DNA of 64,000 nucleotides from assembly GCA_021234155.1 (NCBI GenBank), contig JAJEKV010000216.1, positions 682,001-746,000 of the forward strand. The letters run 5' to 3'. The notes beneath the pieces are model-generated. The model did no database searches, was not told the origin of the DNA, and saw nothing but the letters and a program-made list of their open reading frames with translations. Origin of the DNA: Isoetes taiwanensis (taxonomy: Eukaryota; Streptophyta; Lycopodiopsida; Isoetales; Isoetaceae). The position numbers were made by a program, and so were the translations under genes. Below are positions 36,701 through 50,780 of the stretch, one piece after another (within the stretch, counting starts at the first letter, position 1; every line of letters starts with the position of its first letter).

Positions 36701-39700
36701 CAAAATAACTCAATGTCCTAATAAGACTAATTTTAACCAATCTAACCAAAGGAGCTAATGTGACTATTTTTATCTTAAATCTATGTTTTTTTATAATAAC
36801 CCATTGAATTGTTTTAGGATATGGTCTATGGTTTCAAGAATTATATCTATATGAAATCCCCCTCGAACCCCATGTTATTTTGCTACATATTCTAAACGAG
36901 GTGCACCACCGGACTACTACAAAGGTCTGATATGTTGATGGGTATGTTGGAGCCTCGACACACCTCGTTTTCGATTATGCTCAATTATGATTGGGGACGC
37001 CTATGATTTTTAAGATGTCGAATATGAAGTTTGCCTAAGGTTTTGATGGTATATCGAGCCTCTATACGGTTTTTAAGCAAGCTTTTAGAATATGAAATAA
37101 TCATTGGGATTCAACCTCTACCAAAATAACTCAATGTCCTAATAAGACGATTTTAAACCAATCTAACCAAAGGAGCTAATGTGACTATTTTTTATCTTAA
37201 ATCTATGTTTTTTTTATAATAACCCATTGAATTGTTTTAGGGATATGGTCTATGGTTTCAAGAATTATATCTATATGAAATCCCCCTCGAACCCCTCGTT
37301 ATTTTGCTACATATTCTAAACGAGGTGCCCCTGGACTACCACACAGTCGTCGGATATGTCAATCCGATGGCCCAAACCGTATGTTGGAGCTTCGGACATT
37401 TTCGATTATGCTCAATTATGATTGGGGACGCCTATGATTTTAAGATGTCGAATACGAAGTTTGCCTAAGGTTTTGATGGTATATCGAGCCTCTATATATG
37501 GTTTCGCTTTAAGCTTTTAGAATATGAAATACTGGGGATTCGAACCTCTACCAAAATAACTCAATGTCCTAATAAGACGAATTTTAACCAATCTAACCAA
37601 AGTGAGCTAATGTGACTATTTTTTATCTTAAATCTATGTTTTTTTTTATAATAACCCATTGAATTGTTTTAGGGATATGGTCTATGGTTTCAAGAATTAT
37701 ATCTATATGAAATCCCCTCGAACCCCCTGTTATTTTGCTACATATTCTAAACGAGGTGCACCTCGACTACCATGATTGCCGGATATGTCAATCCCATGGC
37801 CTGCATCAGCATGTTGGAGCCTCTCGACACCTCTCGCTTCGATTATGCTCAATTATGATTGGGGACTTCTATGATTTTAAGATGTCGAATCACGAAGTTT
37901 GCCTAAGGTTTTGATGGTATATCGAGCCTCTATGTTTCGCTTTTAAGCTTTTAGAATATGAAATACTGGGATTCGGAACCTCTACCAAAATAACTCAATG
38001 TCCTAATAAGACTAATTTTTAACCAATCTAACCAAAGGAGCTAATGTGACTATTTTTTATCTTAAATCTATGTTTTTTTATAATAACCCATTGAATTGTT
38101 TTAGGATATGGTCTATGGTTTCAAGAATTATATCTATATGAAATCCCTCGAACCCCATGTTATTTTGCTACATATTCTAAGCGAGGTGCACACTCGGACT
38201 ACCACAAATGCGCCGGATATGTCAATCCGATGGCCCGCATCCGGTATGTTGGAGCCTCTGGACACCTCTCAAGCTTCGATTATGCTCAATTATGATTGGG
38301 GACGCCTATGATTTTTAAGATGTTTAATAACGAAGTTTGCCTAAGGTTTTGATGGTATATCGAGCCTCTATACGGTTTTCGCTTTAAGCTTTTAGAATAT
38401 GAAATACTGGGGATTCGAACCTCTACCAAAATAACTCAATGTCCTAATAAGACTACTTTAACCAATCTAACCAAAGGAGCTAATGTGACTATTTTTATCT
38501 TAAATCTATGTTTTTTTTATAATAACCCATTGAATTGTTTTAGGGATATGGTCTATGGTTTCAAGAATTATATCTATATGAAATCCCCCTGGAACCCCAT
38601 GTTATTTTGCTACATATTCTAAGCTTTAGGTGCACCTCGGACTACCCGGCTTCGGATATGTCAATCTGGATGGCCCGTGATATGTTGGAGCCTGGACACC
38701 TCTCGCTTCGATTATGCTCAATTATGATTGGGGACGCCTATGATTTTAAGATGTCGAATACGAAGTTTGCCTAAGGTTTTGATGGTATATCGAGCCTCTA
38801 TACGGTTTCGCTTTTAAGCTTTTAGAATATGAAATTGGGATTCGAACCTCTACCAAAATAACTCAATGTCTTAATAAGACGAATTTTAACCAATCTAACC
38901 AAAGGAGCTAATGTGACTATTTTTTATCTTAAATCTATGTTTTTTTTTTATAATAACCCATTGAATTGTTTTAGGGATATGGTCTATGGTTTCAAGAATT
39001 ATATCTATATGAAATCCCATTGGAACCCTCGTTTTTGCTACATATTCTAAACGAGGTGCACCCTGGACTACCACAGTCGTCGGATATGTCAATCCGATGG
39101 CCCAGAATGTATGTTGGAGCTTCTGGACACCTCTTGTTTCGATTATGCTCAATTATGATTGGGGACGTCTATGATTTTAAGATGTCGAATACGAAGTTTG
39201 CCTAAGGTTTTGATGGTATATCGAGCCTCTATACGGTTTTCGCTTAAGCTTTTAGAATATGAAATACTGGGGATTCGAACCTCTACCAAAATAACTCAAT
39301 GTCCTAATAAGACGATTTTAACCAATCTGGGTGAGCTAATGTGACTATTTTTTATCTTAAATCTATGTTTTTTTTTATAATAACCCATTGAATTGTTTTA
39401 GGGATATGGTCTATGGTTTCAAGAATTATATCTATATGAAATCCCCCTCGAACCCCCTGTTATTTTGCTACATATTCTAAACGAGGTGCACCTGGACTGA
39501 TCAAAAGCCGGATATGTCAATCTGGATGGCCCAACCTGTATGTTGGAGCTTCCGACACCTCTCGTTCGATTATGCTCAATTATGATTGGGGGCGCCTATG
39601 ATTTTAAGATGAAATACGAGTTTGCCTAAGGTTTTGATGGTATATCGAGCCTCTATACTGGTTTTAAGCTTAAGCTTTTAGAATATGAAATACCTGGATT

Positions 39701-42700
39701 CGAACCTCTACCAAAATAACTCAATGTCCTAATAAGACGACTTTAACCAATCTAACCAAAGGAGCTAATGTGACTATTTTTATCTTAAATCTATGTTTTT
39801 TTTATAATAACCCATTGAATTGTTTTAGGATATGGTCTATGGTTTCAAGAATTATATCTATATGAAATCCCCTCGAACCCCGTTATTTTGCTACATATTC
39901 TAAGCGAGGTGCACCTCGACTACCACGCCGCTTCGGATATGTCAATCCGATGGCCCAAATCGTATGTTGGAGCCTCCGGACACCCTCTTGTTTCGATTAT
40001 GCTCAATTATGATTGGGGACGCCTATGATTTTAAGATGTCGGTCTGAGTTTGCCTAAGGTTTTGATGGTATATCGAGCCTCTATACGGTTTCGGTTTTAA
40101 GCTTTTAGAATATGAAATACTGGATTCGAACCTCTACCAAAATAACTCAATGTCCTAATAAGACGACTTTAACCAATCTAAACAAAGTGAGCTAATGTGA
40201 CTATTTTTATCTTAAATCTATGTTTTTTTTTTATAATAACCCATTGAATTGTTTTAGGGATATGGTCTATGGTTTCAAGAATTATATCTATATGAAATCC
40301 CCCGAACCCCATGTTATTTTGCTACATATTCTAAGCTTATTGGACTACCACAGCCGTCTGATATGTCAATCCGATGGCCCGAACAGTATGTTGGAGCCTC
40401 TGGACACCTCTCGCTTCGGATTATGCTCAATTATGATTGGGGACGCCTATGATTTTAAGATGTCAATCACGAAGTTTGCCTTAAGGTTTTGATGGTATAT
40501 CGAGCCTCTATACGGTTTCTTTTAAGCTTTTAGAATATGAAATATGGATTCAACCTCTACCAAAATAACTCAATGTCCTAATAAGACGACTTTAACCAAT
40601 CTAACCAGTTGAGCTAATGTGACTATTTTTATCTTAAATCTATGTTTTTTTTTATAATAACCCATTGAATTGTTTTAGGGATATGGTCTATGGTTTCAAG
40701 AATTATATCTATATGAAATCCCCCTGAACCCCATGTTATTTTGCTACATATTCTAAGCGAGGTGCACCTCGACTACTACAGTCGTCGGATATGTCAATCC
40801 GATGGCCCAGATCAGAGATGTTGGAGCCCTCGACACCTCTCGCTTTTCGATTATGCTCAATTATGATTGGGGACGCCTATGATTTTAAGATGTCTAATAC
40901 GAAGTTTGCCTAAGGTTTTGATGGTATATCGAGCCTCTATAATGGCTTCGGTTTTAAGCTTTTAGAATATGAAATACGGGATTCAACCTCTACCAAAATA
41001 ACTCAATGTCTTAATAAGACGAATTTTTAACCAATCTAACAGTGCGTGAGCTAATGTGACTATTTTTATCTTAAATCTATTTTTTTTTATAATAACCCAT
41101 TGAATTGTTTTAGGATATGGTCTATGGTTTCAAGAATTATATCTATATGAAATCCCCCCTCGAACCCCTCGTTATTTTGCTACATATTCTAAACGAGGTG
41201 CACTGGACGACTACAAATACTGCCTGATATGTCAATCCGATGGCCCAAACCGTATGTTGGAGCTTCCGACACCTCTTGTTTCGATTATGCTCAATTATGA
41301 TTGGGGACGCGTCTATGATTTTAAGATGTCGAATACGAAGTTTGCCTAAGGTTTTGATGGTATATCGAGCCTCTATAATGGTTTTCGCTTTAAGCTTTTA
41401 GAATATGAAAATACAGGGGATTCAACCTCTACCAAAATAACTCAATGTCCTAATAAGACGAATTTTTAACCAATCTAACCAAGTGAGCTAATGTGACTAT
41501 TTTTATCTTAAATCTATGTTTTTTTTTATAATAACCCATTGAATTGTTTTAGGGATATGGTCTATGGTTTCAAGAATTATATCTATATGAAATCCCCTCG
41601 AACCCCTGTTATTTTGTTACATATTCTAAGCGAGGTGCACCGGACTACCACATGCGTTTGATATGTCAACTGATGGCCCAGACTGTATGTTGGAGCCTCC
41701 TGACACCTCTCGCTTCGATTATGCTCAATTATGATTGGGGACGCCCTATGATTTTAAGATGTCGAATACGAAGTTTGCCTAAGGTTTTGATGGTATATCG
41801 AGCCTCTATACGGTTTCGCTTTAAGCTTTTAAAATATGAAATACGGGATTCGAACCTCTACCAAAATAACTCAATGTCCTAATAAGACGACTTTAACCAA
41901 TCTAACCAAAGGAGCTAATGTGACTATTTTTTATCTTAAATCTATGTTTTTTTTTTTTTATAATAACCCATTGAATTGTTTTAGGGATATGGTCTATGGT
42001 TTCAAGAATTATATCTATATGAAATCCCCGAACCCCTCATGTTATTTTGCTACATATTCTAAAAGCGAGGTGCACCTCGACTACTACGCTCGTTTTGATA
42101 TGTCAATCCGATGGCCCGCATCAGATATGTTGGAGCCTCCGGACACCTCTCGCTTCGATTATGCTCAATTATGATTGGGGACGCCTATGATTTTTAAGAT
42201 GTCTAATACGAGTTTGCCTAAGGTTTTGATGGTATATCGAGCCTCTATACGGTTTCGCTTTAAGCTTTTAGAATATAAAATACGGGGATTCAACCTCTAC
42301 CAAAATAACTCAATGTCCTAATAAGACTAATTTTAACCAATCTAACCAAAGGAGCTAATGTGACTATTTTTTATCTTAAATCTATGTTTTTTTTATAATA
42401 ACCCATTGAATTGTTTTAGGGATATGGTCTATGGTTTCAAGAATTATATCTATATGAAATCCCCCGGAACCCCTCTGTTATTTTGCTACATATTCTAAGC
42501 TTAGGTGCACCTCTCGACTACTATGCCGGATATGTCAACTGATGGCCCGTGATCAGATGTTGGAGCCTCGACACCTCTCGCTTTTCGATTATGCTCAATT
42601 ATGATTGGGGACTTATGATTTTAAGATGTCGAATACGAGTTTGCCTAAGGTTTTGATGGTATATCGAGCCTCTATACGGTTTCGCTTTAAGCTTTTTAGA

Positions 42701-44432
42701 ATATGAAATAAGGGATTCAACCTCTACCAAAATAACTCAATGTCCTAATAAGACGACTTTAACCAATCTAACCACGGTGAGCTAATGTGACTATTTTTAT
42801 CTTAAATCTATGTTTTTTTTATAATAACCCATTGAATTGTTTTAGGATATGGTCTATGGTTTCAAGAATTATATCTATATGAAATCCCCCGAACCCCCTG
42901 TTATTTTGCTACATATTCTAAGCGAGGTGCACCACGGACTACCACACCGCTCGGATATGTCAATCCGATGGCCTGCATCAGATGTTGGAGCCTCTGGACA
43001 CCTCTCGATTTTCGATTATGCTCAATTATGATTGGGGACCTATGATTTTAAGATGTCGAATAATGAAGTTTGCCTAAGGTTTTGATGGTATATCGAGCCT
43101 CTATACGGTTTCTTTTAAGCTTTTAGAATATGAAATACTGGGATTCAACCTCTACCAAAATAACTCAATGTCCTAATAAGACGACTTTAACCAATCTAAC
43201 CAAGTTGAGCTAATGTGACTATTTTTATCTTAAATCTATGTTTTTTTTATAATAACCCATTGAATTGTTTTAGGGATATGGTCTATGGTTTCAAGAATTA
43301 TATCTATATGAAATCCCCTCGAACCCCCGTTATTTTGCTACATATTCTAAAGCGAGGTGCACCCTGGACTACCACAAACCGCGTCGGATATGTCAATCCG
43401 ATGGCCCAAGACAGTATGTTGGAGCCTCTGGACACCTCTCGCTTCGATTATGCTCAATTATGATTGGGGACGCCTATGATTTTAAGATGTCGAATAATGA
43501 AGTTTGCCTAAGGTTTTGATGGTATATCGAGCCTCTATCTGGTTTCATTTTAAGCTTTTAGAATATGAAATACGAGGATTCGAACCTCTACCAAAATAAC
43601 TCAATGTCCTAATAAGACGACTTTTAACCAATCTAACCAGTGAGCTAATGTGACTATTTTTTATCTTAAATCTATGTTTTTTTTTATAATAACCCATTGA
43701 ATTGTTTTAGGGATATGGTCTATGGTTTCAAGAATTATATCTATATGAAATCCCCTCGAACCCCTCGTTATTTTGCTACATATTCTAAACGAGGTGCACC
43801 TGGACTACTATTAAACCGCTTGGATATGTCAATCCGATGGCCCGGATCAGATGTTGGAGCTTCCGGACACCTCTCGTTTCGATTATGCTCAATTATGATT
43901 CTATGATTTTAAGATGTCGAATCTCTAGTTTGCCTAAGGTTTTGATGGTATATCGAGCCTCTATACGGTTTCGCTTTTAAGCTTTTAGAATATGAAATCG
44001 AGGGGATTCAACCTCTACCAAAATAACTCAATGTCCTAATAAGACGACTTTAACCAATCTAACCAGTGAGCTAATGTGACTATTTTTTATCTTAAATCTA
44101 TGTTTTTTTTTATAATAACCCATTGAATTGTTTTAGGGATATGGTCTATGGTTTCAAGAATTATATCTATATGAAATCCCCCTGGAACCCCCTGTTATTT
44201 TGCTACATATTCTAAGCGAGGTGCACCCTGGACTACCACAGTCGTCGGATATGTCAATCCGATGGCCCAGACTGTATGTTGGAGCCTCTGGACACCTCTC
44301 GTTTCGATTATGCTCAATTATGATTGGGGACGCCTATGATTTTAAGATGTCGAATACGAGTTTGCCTAAGGTTTTGATGGTATATCGAGCCTCTATACGG
44401 TTTCGCTTAAGCTTTTAGAATATGAAATACGG

Positions 44433-44503
44433 GGATTCGAACCTCTACCAAAATAACTCAATGTCCTAATAAGACGACTTTAACCAATCTAACCAGTGAG
44501 CTA
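44433..44503 (-). ncRNA. Representative tRNA-like core of a satellite unit (A-box to B-box)
   Basis: On the minus strand TAGCTCACTGG (A-box-like, complement of 44,493-44,503) is followed by GGTTCGAATCC (exact B-box, complement of 44,433-44,443). The starts are 60 bases apart, within the range tolerated by RNA polymerase III. The stretch between could fold only loosely as a tRNA, and I cannot assign an anticodon. A TTTT tract lies between the boxes and could end transcription early. The core recurs in nearly every unit. This is a tRNA-related repeat, not a functional tRNA gene; transcription is unproven. Confidence 0.5.
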
Positions 44504-45267
44504 ATGTGACTATTTTTTATCTTAAATCTATGTTTTTTTATAATAACCCATTGAATTGTTTTAGGGATATGGTCTATGGTTTCAAGAATTATATCTATAT
44601 GAAATCCCCCTGGAACCCCCTGTTATTTTGCTACATATTCTAAACGAGGTGCACCTGACTACCACAAAAATTTGGATATGTCAATCCGATGGCCCAGATC
44701 AGTATGTTGGAGCCTACGACACACCTCGCTTCGATTATGCTCAATTATGATTGGGGGCGCCTATGATTTTAAGATGTGAATCTGAGTTTGCCTAAAGGTT
44801 TTGATGGTATATCGAGCCTCTATACGGTTTCGCTTAAGCTTTTAGAATATGAAATACGGGGATTCGAACCTCTACCAAAATAACTCAATGTCCTAATAAG
44901 ACGACTTTAACCAATCTAACCAGTGAGCTAATGTGACTATTTTTTATCTTAAATCTATGTTTTTTTTTATAATAACCCATTGAATTGTTTTAGGGATATG
45001 GTCTATGGTTTCAAGAATTATATCTATATGAAATCCCCCTGGAACCCCCTGTTATTTTGCTACATATTCTAAACGAGGTGCACCCTGGACTACCACAGTC
45101 GTCGGATATGTCAATCCGATGGCCCAGACTGTATGTTGGAGCTTCTGGACACCTCTCGTTTCGATTATGCTCAATTATGATTGGGGACGCCTATGATTTT
45201 AAGATGTCGAATACGAGTTTGCCTAAGGTTTTGATGGTATATCGAGCCTCTATACGGTTTCGCTTAA

Positions 45268-48173
45268 GCTTTTAGAATATGAAATACGGGGATTCGAACC
45301 TCTACCAAAATAACTCAATGTCCTAATAAGGCGATTTTTAACCAATCTAACCAAAGGAGCTAATGTGACTATTTTTATCTTAAATCTATGTTTTTTTTTT
45401 TTATAATAACCCATTGAATTGTTTTAGGGATATGGTCTATGGTTTCAAGAATTATATCTATATGAAATCCCCTCGAACCCCCGTTATTTTGCTACATATT
45501 CTAAACGAGGTGCATTCCTGGACTACCACGGTAAGCCGGATATGTCAACCGATGGCAGGCATCGTATGTTGGAGCTTCGGACACCTCTCGTTTCGATTAT
45601 GCTCATAATAGAGGTGCACTGGACTACCACGGTCGCCGGATATGTCAATCCGATGGCCCTGGATCAGATATGTTGGAGCTTGGACACCTCTCTCGTTTCG
45701 ATTATGCTCAATTATGATTGGGGACGTCTATGATTTTAAGATGTCGAATACGAGTTTGCCTAAGGTTTTGATGATATATCGAGCCTCTATCTGGTTCGCT
45801 TTTAAGCTTTTAGAATATGAAATCTGGGGATTCGAACCTCTACCAAAATAACTCAATGTCCTAATAAGACGACTTTAACCAATCTAACCCGGTGAGCTAA
45901 TGTGACTATTTTTTATCTTAAATCTATGTTTTTTTTTATAATAACCCATTGAATTGTTTTAGGGATATGGTCTATGGTTTCAAGAATTATATCTATATGA
46001 AATCCCCGAACCCCTTATTTTGCTACATATTCTAAACGAGGTGCACTGGACTACCACAGCCGTCCGGATATGTCAATCCGATGGCCCGCATCAGTATGTT
46101 GGAGCTTCGGACACCTCTCGTTTCGATTATGCTCAATTATGATTGGGGACGTCTATGATTTTAAGATGTCGAATAATAGAGTTTGCCTAAGGTTTTGATG
46201 GTATATCGAGCCTCTATAATGGTTTAAGCTTAAGCTTTTAGAATATGAAATATAGGGATTCAACCTCTACCAAAATAACTCAATGTCCTAATAAGACGAC
46301 TTTAACCAATCTAACCAAGTGAGCTAATGTGACTATTTTTTTATCTTAAATCTATGTTTTTTTATAATAACCCATTGAATTGTTTTAGGGATATGGTCTA
46401 TGGTTTCAAGAATTATATCTATATGAAATCCCCTCGAACCCCTGTTATTTTGCTACATATTCTAAACGAGGTGCACCCTGGACTACCATGGGGCCGTTTG
46501 ATATGTCAACTGGATGGCCCGCATCAGAGTATGTTGGAGCTCCGACACCTCTCGCTTCGATTATGCTCATAATAGAGGTGCACCTGGACTACCACAGCCA
46601 AATCGGATATGTCAATCCGATGGCCCTCGTATGTTGGAGCTTCGGACACCTCTCGTTTCGATTATGCTCAATTATGATTGGGGACGCCTATGATTTTAAG
46701 ATGTCGAATCACTAGTTTGCCTAAGGTTTTGATGGTATATCGAGCCTCTATAACGGTTTTAAGCTTAAGCTTTTAGAATATGAAATACTGGGGATTGAAC
46801 CTCTACCAAAATAACTCAATGTCCTAATAAGGCGACTTTAACCAATCTAACCGGTGAGCTAATGTGACTATTTTTTATCTTAAATCTATTTTTTTATAAT
46901 AACCCATTGAATTGTTTTAGGGATATGGTCTATGGTTTCAAGAATTATATCTATATGAAATCCCCTCGAACCCCCGTTATTTTGCTACATATTCTAAACG
47001 AGGTGCACCTGGACTACCACAACGTCGGATATGTCAATCCGATGGTGCAATCGTATGTTGGAGCTTCGGACACCTCTCGCTTCGATTATGCTCAATTATG
47101 ATTGGGGGCGTCTATGATTTTAAGATGTGAATACTGAAGTTTGCCTAAGGTTTTGATGGTATATCGAGCCTCTATACGGTTTAAGCTTTTAAGCTTTTAG
47201 AATATGAAATACGAGGGATTCAACCTCTACCAAAATAACTCAATGTCCTAATAAGACGACTTTAACCAATCTAACCAAAGTGAGCTAATGTGACTATTTT
47301 TATCTTAAATCTATTTTTTTTATAATAACCCATTGAATTGTTTTAGGGATATGGTCTATGGTTTCAAGAATTATATCTATATGAAATCCCCCTCGAACCC
47401 CTGCTATTTATTTTGCTACATATTCTAAACGAGGTGCACCTGGGACTACCACACAGCCGTCGGATATGTCAATCCGATGGCCCGTGATGTATGTTGGAGC
47501 TTCTGGACACCTCTCGTTTGATTATGCTCATAATAGAGGTGCACCTCTGGACTACCACAATCGTCGGATATGTCAATCCGATGGCCCGTGCATCAGATGT
47601 TGGAGCTTCGGACACCTCTCGTTTCGATTATGCTCAATTATGATTGGGGACGTCTATGATTTTAAGATGTCTAATAATGAGTTTGCCTAAGGTTTTGATG
47701 GTATATCGAGCCTCTATAATGGTTTCGCTTTTAAGCTTTTAGAATATGAAATACGGGATTCAACCTCTACCAAAATAACTCAATGTCCTAATAAGACGAC
47801 TTTAACCAATCTAACCAAGGAGCTAATGTGACTATTTTTTATCTTAAATCTATGTTTTTTTTATAATAACCCATTGAATTGTTTTAGGGATATGGTCTAT
47901 GGTTTCAAGAATTATATCTATATGAAATCCCCTCGAACCCTCGTTATTTTGCTACATATTCTAAACGAGGTGCACTCGACTGGACTACCACTGATGGGTC
48001 GCCGGATATGTCAACCGATGGCCTGTGATCGTATGTTGGAGCTTCCGGACACCTCTCGTTTGATTATGCTCAATTATGATTGGGGACGCCTATGATTTTA
48101 AGATGTCGAATAATGAAGTTTGCCTAAGGTTTTGATGGTATATCGAGCCTCTATAACGGTTTCGCTTTTAAGC
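45268..48173. repeat. Dimeric higher-order repeat, three copies of about 962 bp
   Basis: Successive anchors are spaced about 540, 420, 542, 421, 546 and 436 bp. Every long unit carries the same partial duplication with the junction GCTCATAATAGAGGTGCAC (about 45,600, 46,566 and 47,527). Long and normal units alternate, so a two-unit block was amplified as one. Confidence 0.85.
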
Positions 48174-50124
48174 TTTTAGAATATGAAATACTGGGGATTG
48201 AACCTCTACCAAAATAACTCAATGTCCTAATAAGACGACTTTTAACCAATCTAACCAATTGAGCTAATTTGACTATTTTTATCTTAAATCTATGTTTTTT
48301 TTTTATAATAACCCATTGAATTGTTTTAGGGATATGGTCTATGGTTTCAAGAATTATATCTATATGAAATCCCCCTCGAACCCCCGTTATTTTGCTACAT
48401 ATTCTAAACGAGGTGCACCTCGGACTACCACGATCGTCGGATATGTCAATCCGATGGCCCTGATCAGTATGTTGGAGCTTCTGGACACCTCTCGTTTCGA
48501 TTATGCTCAATTATGATTGGGGACGCCTATGATTTTAAGATGTCGAATACTCTAGTTTGCCTAAGGTTTTGATGGTATATCGAGCCTCTATACGGTTTTG
48601 TGGTTTTTAAGCTTTTAGAATATGAAATACTGGGATTGAACCTCTACCAAAATAACTCAATGTCCTAATAAGACGACTTTTAACCAATCTAACCAAAGTG
48701 AGCTAATTTGACTATTTTTATCTTAAATCTATGTTTTTTATAATAACCCATTGAATTGTTTTAGGGATATGGTCTATGGTTTCAAGAATTATATCTATAT
48801 GAAATCCCCCTGGAACCCCCTGTTATTTTGCTACATATTCTAAACGAGGTGCACCCTGGACTACCACAGTCGTCGGATATGTCAATCCGATGGCCCAGAC
48901 TGTATGTTGGAGCCTCTGGACACCTCTCGTTTCGATTATGCTCAATTATGATTGGGGACGCTTATGATTTTAAGATGTCGAATAATGAAGTTTGCCTAAG
49001 GTTTTGATGGTATATCGAGCCTCTATACGGTTTCGCTTAAGCTTTTAGAATATGAAATACGGGATTCGAACCTCTACCAAAATAACTCAATGTCCTAATA
49101 AGACGACTTTAACCAATCTAACCAGTGAGCTAATGTGACTATTTTTATCTTAAATCTATGTTTTTTTATAATAACCCATTGAATTGTTTTAGGATATGGT
49201 CTATGGTTTCAAGAATTATATCTATATGAAATCCCCCCGAACCCCTGTTATTTTGCTACATATTCTAAACGAGGTGCACCTCGGACTACCACGATCGTCG
49301 GATATGTCAATCCGATGGCCCGTGACCAGTATGTTGGAGCCTCTGGACACCTCTCGTTTCGATTATGCTCAATTATGATTGGGGGGCCTATGATTTTAAG
49401 ATGTCAATAATGAGTTTGCCTAAGGTTTTGATGGTATATCGAGCCTCTATACGGTTTCGCTTAAGCTTTTAGAATATGAAATACGGGGATTCGAACCTCT
49501 ACCAAAATAACTCAATGTCCTAATAAGACGACTTTAACCAATCTAACCAGTGAGCTAATGTGACTATTTTTATCTTAAATCTATATTTTTTTTTTATAAT
49601 AACCCATTGAATTGTTTTAGGGATATGGTCTATGGTTTCAAGAATTATATCTATATGAAATCCCCCTGGAACCCCCTGTTATTTTGCTACATATTCTAAA
49701 CGAGGTGCACCCTGGACTACCACCGCGTCGGATATGTCAATCCGATGGCCCGTGACCGTATGTTGGAGCCTCTGGACACCTCTCGCTTCGATTATGCTCA
49801 ATTATGATTGGGGACGCCTATGATTTTAAGATGTCGAATCACGAAGTTTGCCTAAGGTTTTGATGGTATATCGAGCCTCTATACGGTTTAAGCTTTTTAA
49901 GCTTTTAGAATATGAAATACCTGGGGATTCAACCTCTACCAAAATAACTCAATGTCCTAATAAGACGACTTTAACCAATCTAACCAAGTGAGCTAATGTG
50001 ACTATTTTTTATCTTAAATCTATGTTTTTTTATAATAACCCATTGAATTGTTTTAGGGATATGGTCTATGGTTTCAAGAATTATATTTTATGAAATCCCC
50101 TCGAACCCCCGTTATTTTGCTACA

Positions 50125-50517
50125 TATTGAAGCATTGTCAAAGATCAAGGACATTTGTTTGATCTAATGGATCTAGGACATATATGAAAGATTTTCGGTC
50201 TGTTCTCCAGGGTATTTTGACCCTAGGCTTAGTTATTGTATTGTTTAAAAGCATTTATCAACAAGGTAAAATGTATTTTTTATTTTTATTTGTCTTCAAT
50301 AAAAAGGATATGCTGATTTCTATCGTGTTGAGAGTGTTGAGAATATGTAACCGTGATTTTGATAAGGATTGACATTAAGAAGTTTTGCAAAGATGTGACT
50401 GTTATATATAAAAGTAACCAGATTTTGGCCTTTTATTGAAATCACCTATTCAATAAAAGGACCGCCTTTCTTTGAAAAAGGTCTTAAAGGATTGAAGTCT
50501 GTTTTGTACAGATTTGA
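50125..50517. repeat. Third copy of the duplicated-segment continuation, opening module C
   Basis: Matches 13,955-14,366 and 20,885-21,286, from GAAGCATTGTC to the T run. It carries the same satellite junction on its left as at array 1. Confidence 0.88.
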
Positions 50518-50536
50518 TTTTTTTTTTTTTTTTTTT
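50518..50536. repeat. Run of 19 T in module C
   Basis: Equivalent to the T run at 21,287-21,306. Confidence 0.65.
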
Positions 50537-50560
50537 AATCACGATTTATTAGAAAAAATA

Positions 50561-50670
50561 AAGCACGCTTAGCTCATTGGTTGCATTGATTAAAGTATTC
50601 TTATTAGGATATTAAATTATTTTGGTAGAGATTTGCATCTCCCATTTCATATTCTAAAACCTTAGGCTTA
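50561..50670 (+). repeat. SINE-like tRNA-related element in module C
   Basis: Second copy of the element at 21,331: AGCACGCTTAGCTCATTGG followed by CTTATTAGGA, TATTTTGGTAGAG and CATTTCATATTCTAAAACC. The B-box is decayed. Confidence 0.65.
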
Positions 50671-50780
50671 ACCCATGTAGAGATGAGTCTCAGATTTCAT
50701 ATTCCAAAACCTTAGGCAAACCTCAGATACATATTTCAAAATCATCAATTGAATCCATTTGCCATGGAAATAATTTGTTT

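Larger units (their letters stand above)
30736..50124 (-). repeat. Satellite array 3, about 45 units of roughly 430 bp
   Basis: I counted 45 occurrences of the GCTTTTAGAATATGAAAT anchor, mostly 410-440 bp apart. Units near 32.0 kb and 32.9-33.2 kb are shortened. Three units near 45.5, 46.5 and 47.5 kb are lengthened by a partial internal duplication. Near-identical clean units occur around 39.1, 44.2-45.3 and 48.8-49.0 kb. The right junction to GAAGCATTGTC at 50,125 is the same as that of array 1. Confidence 0.93.

Noticed and set aside
17143-50124. 5S rDNA array or rDNA spacer subrepeats
   Set aside because: The unit length and internal RNA polymerase III-type boxes invite the idea, but no 5S, 18S or 25S sequence is present, and the box layout is tRNA-type.
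17143-50124. Functional tRNA gene cluster
   Set aside because: The core lacks a convincing acceptor stem and anticodon arm, has a TTTT tract between the boxes, and the spacing between boxes is long.
17143-50124. CRISPR array
   Set aside because: Units are about 430 bp, contiguous, with no spacers and no cas genes, in a plant nuclear context.
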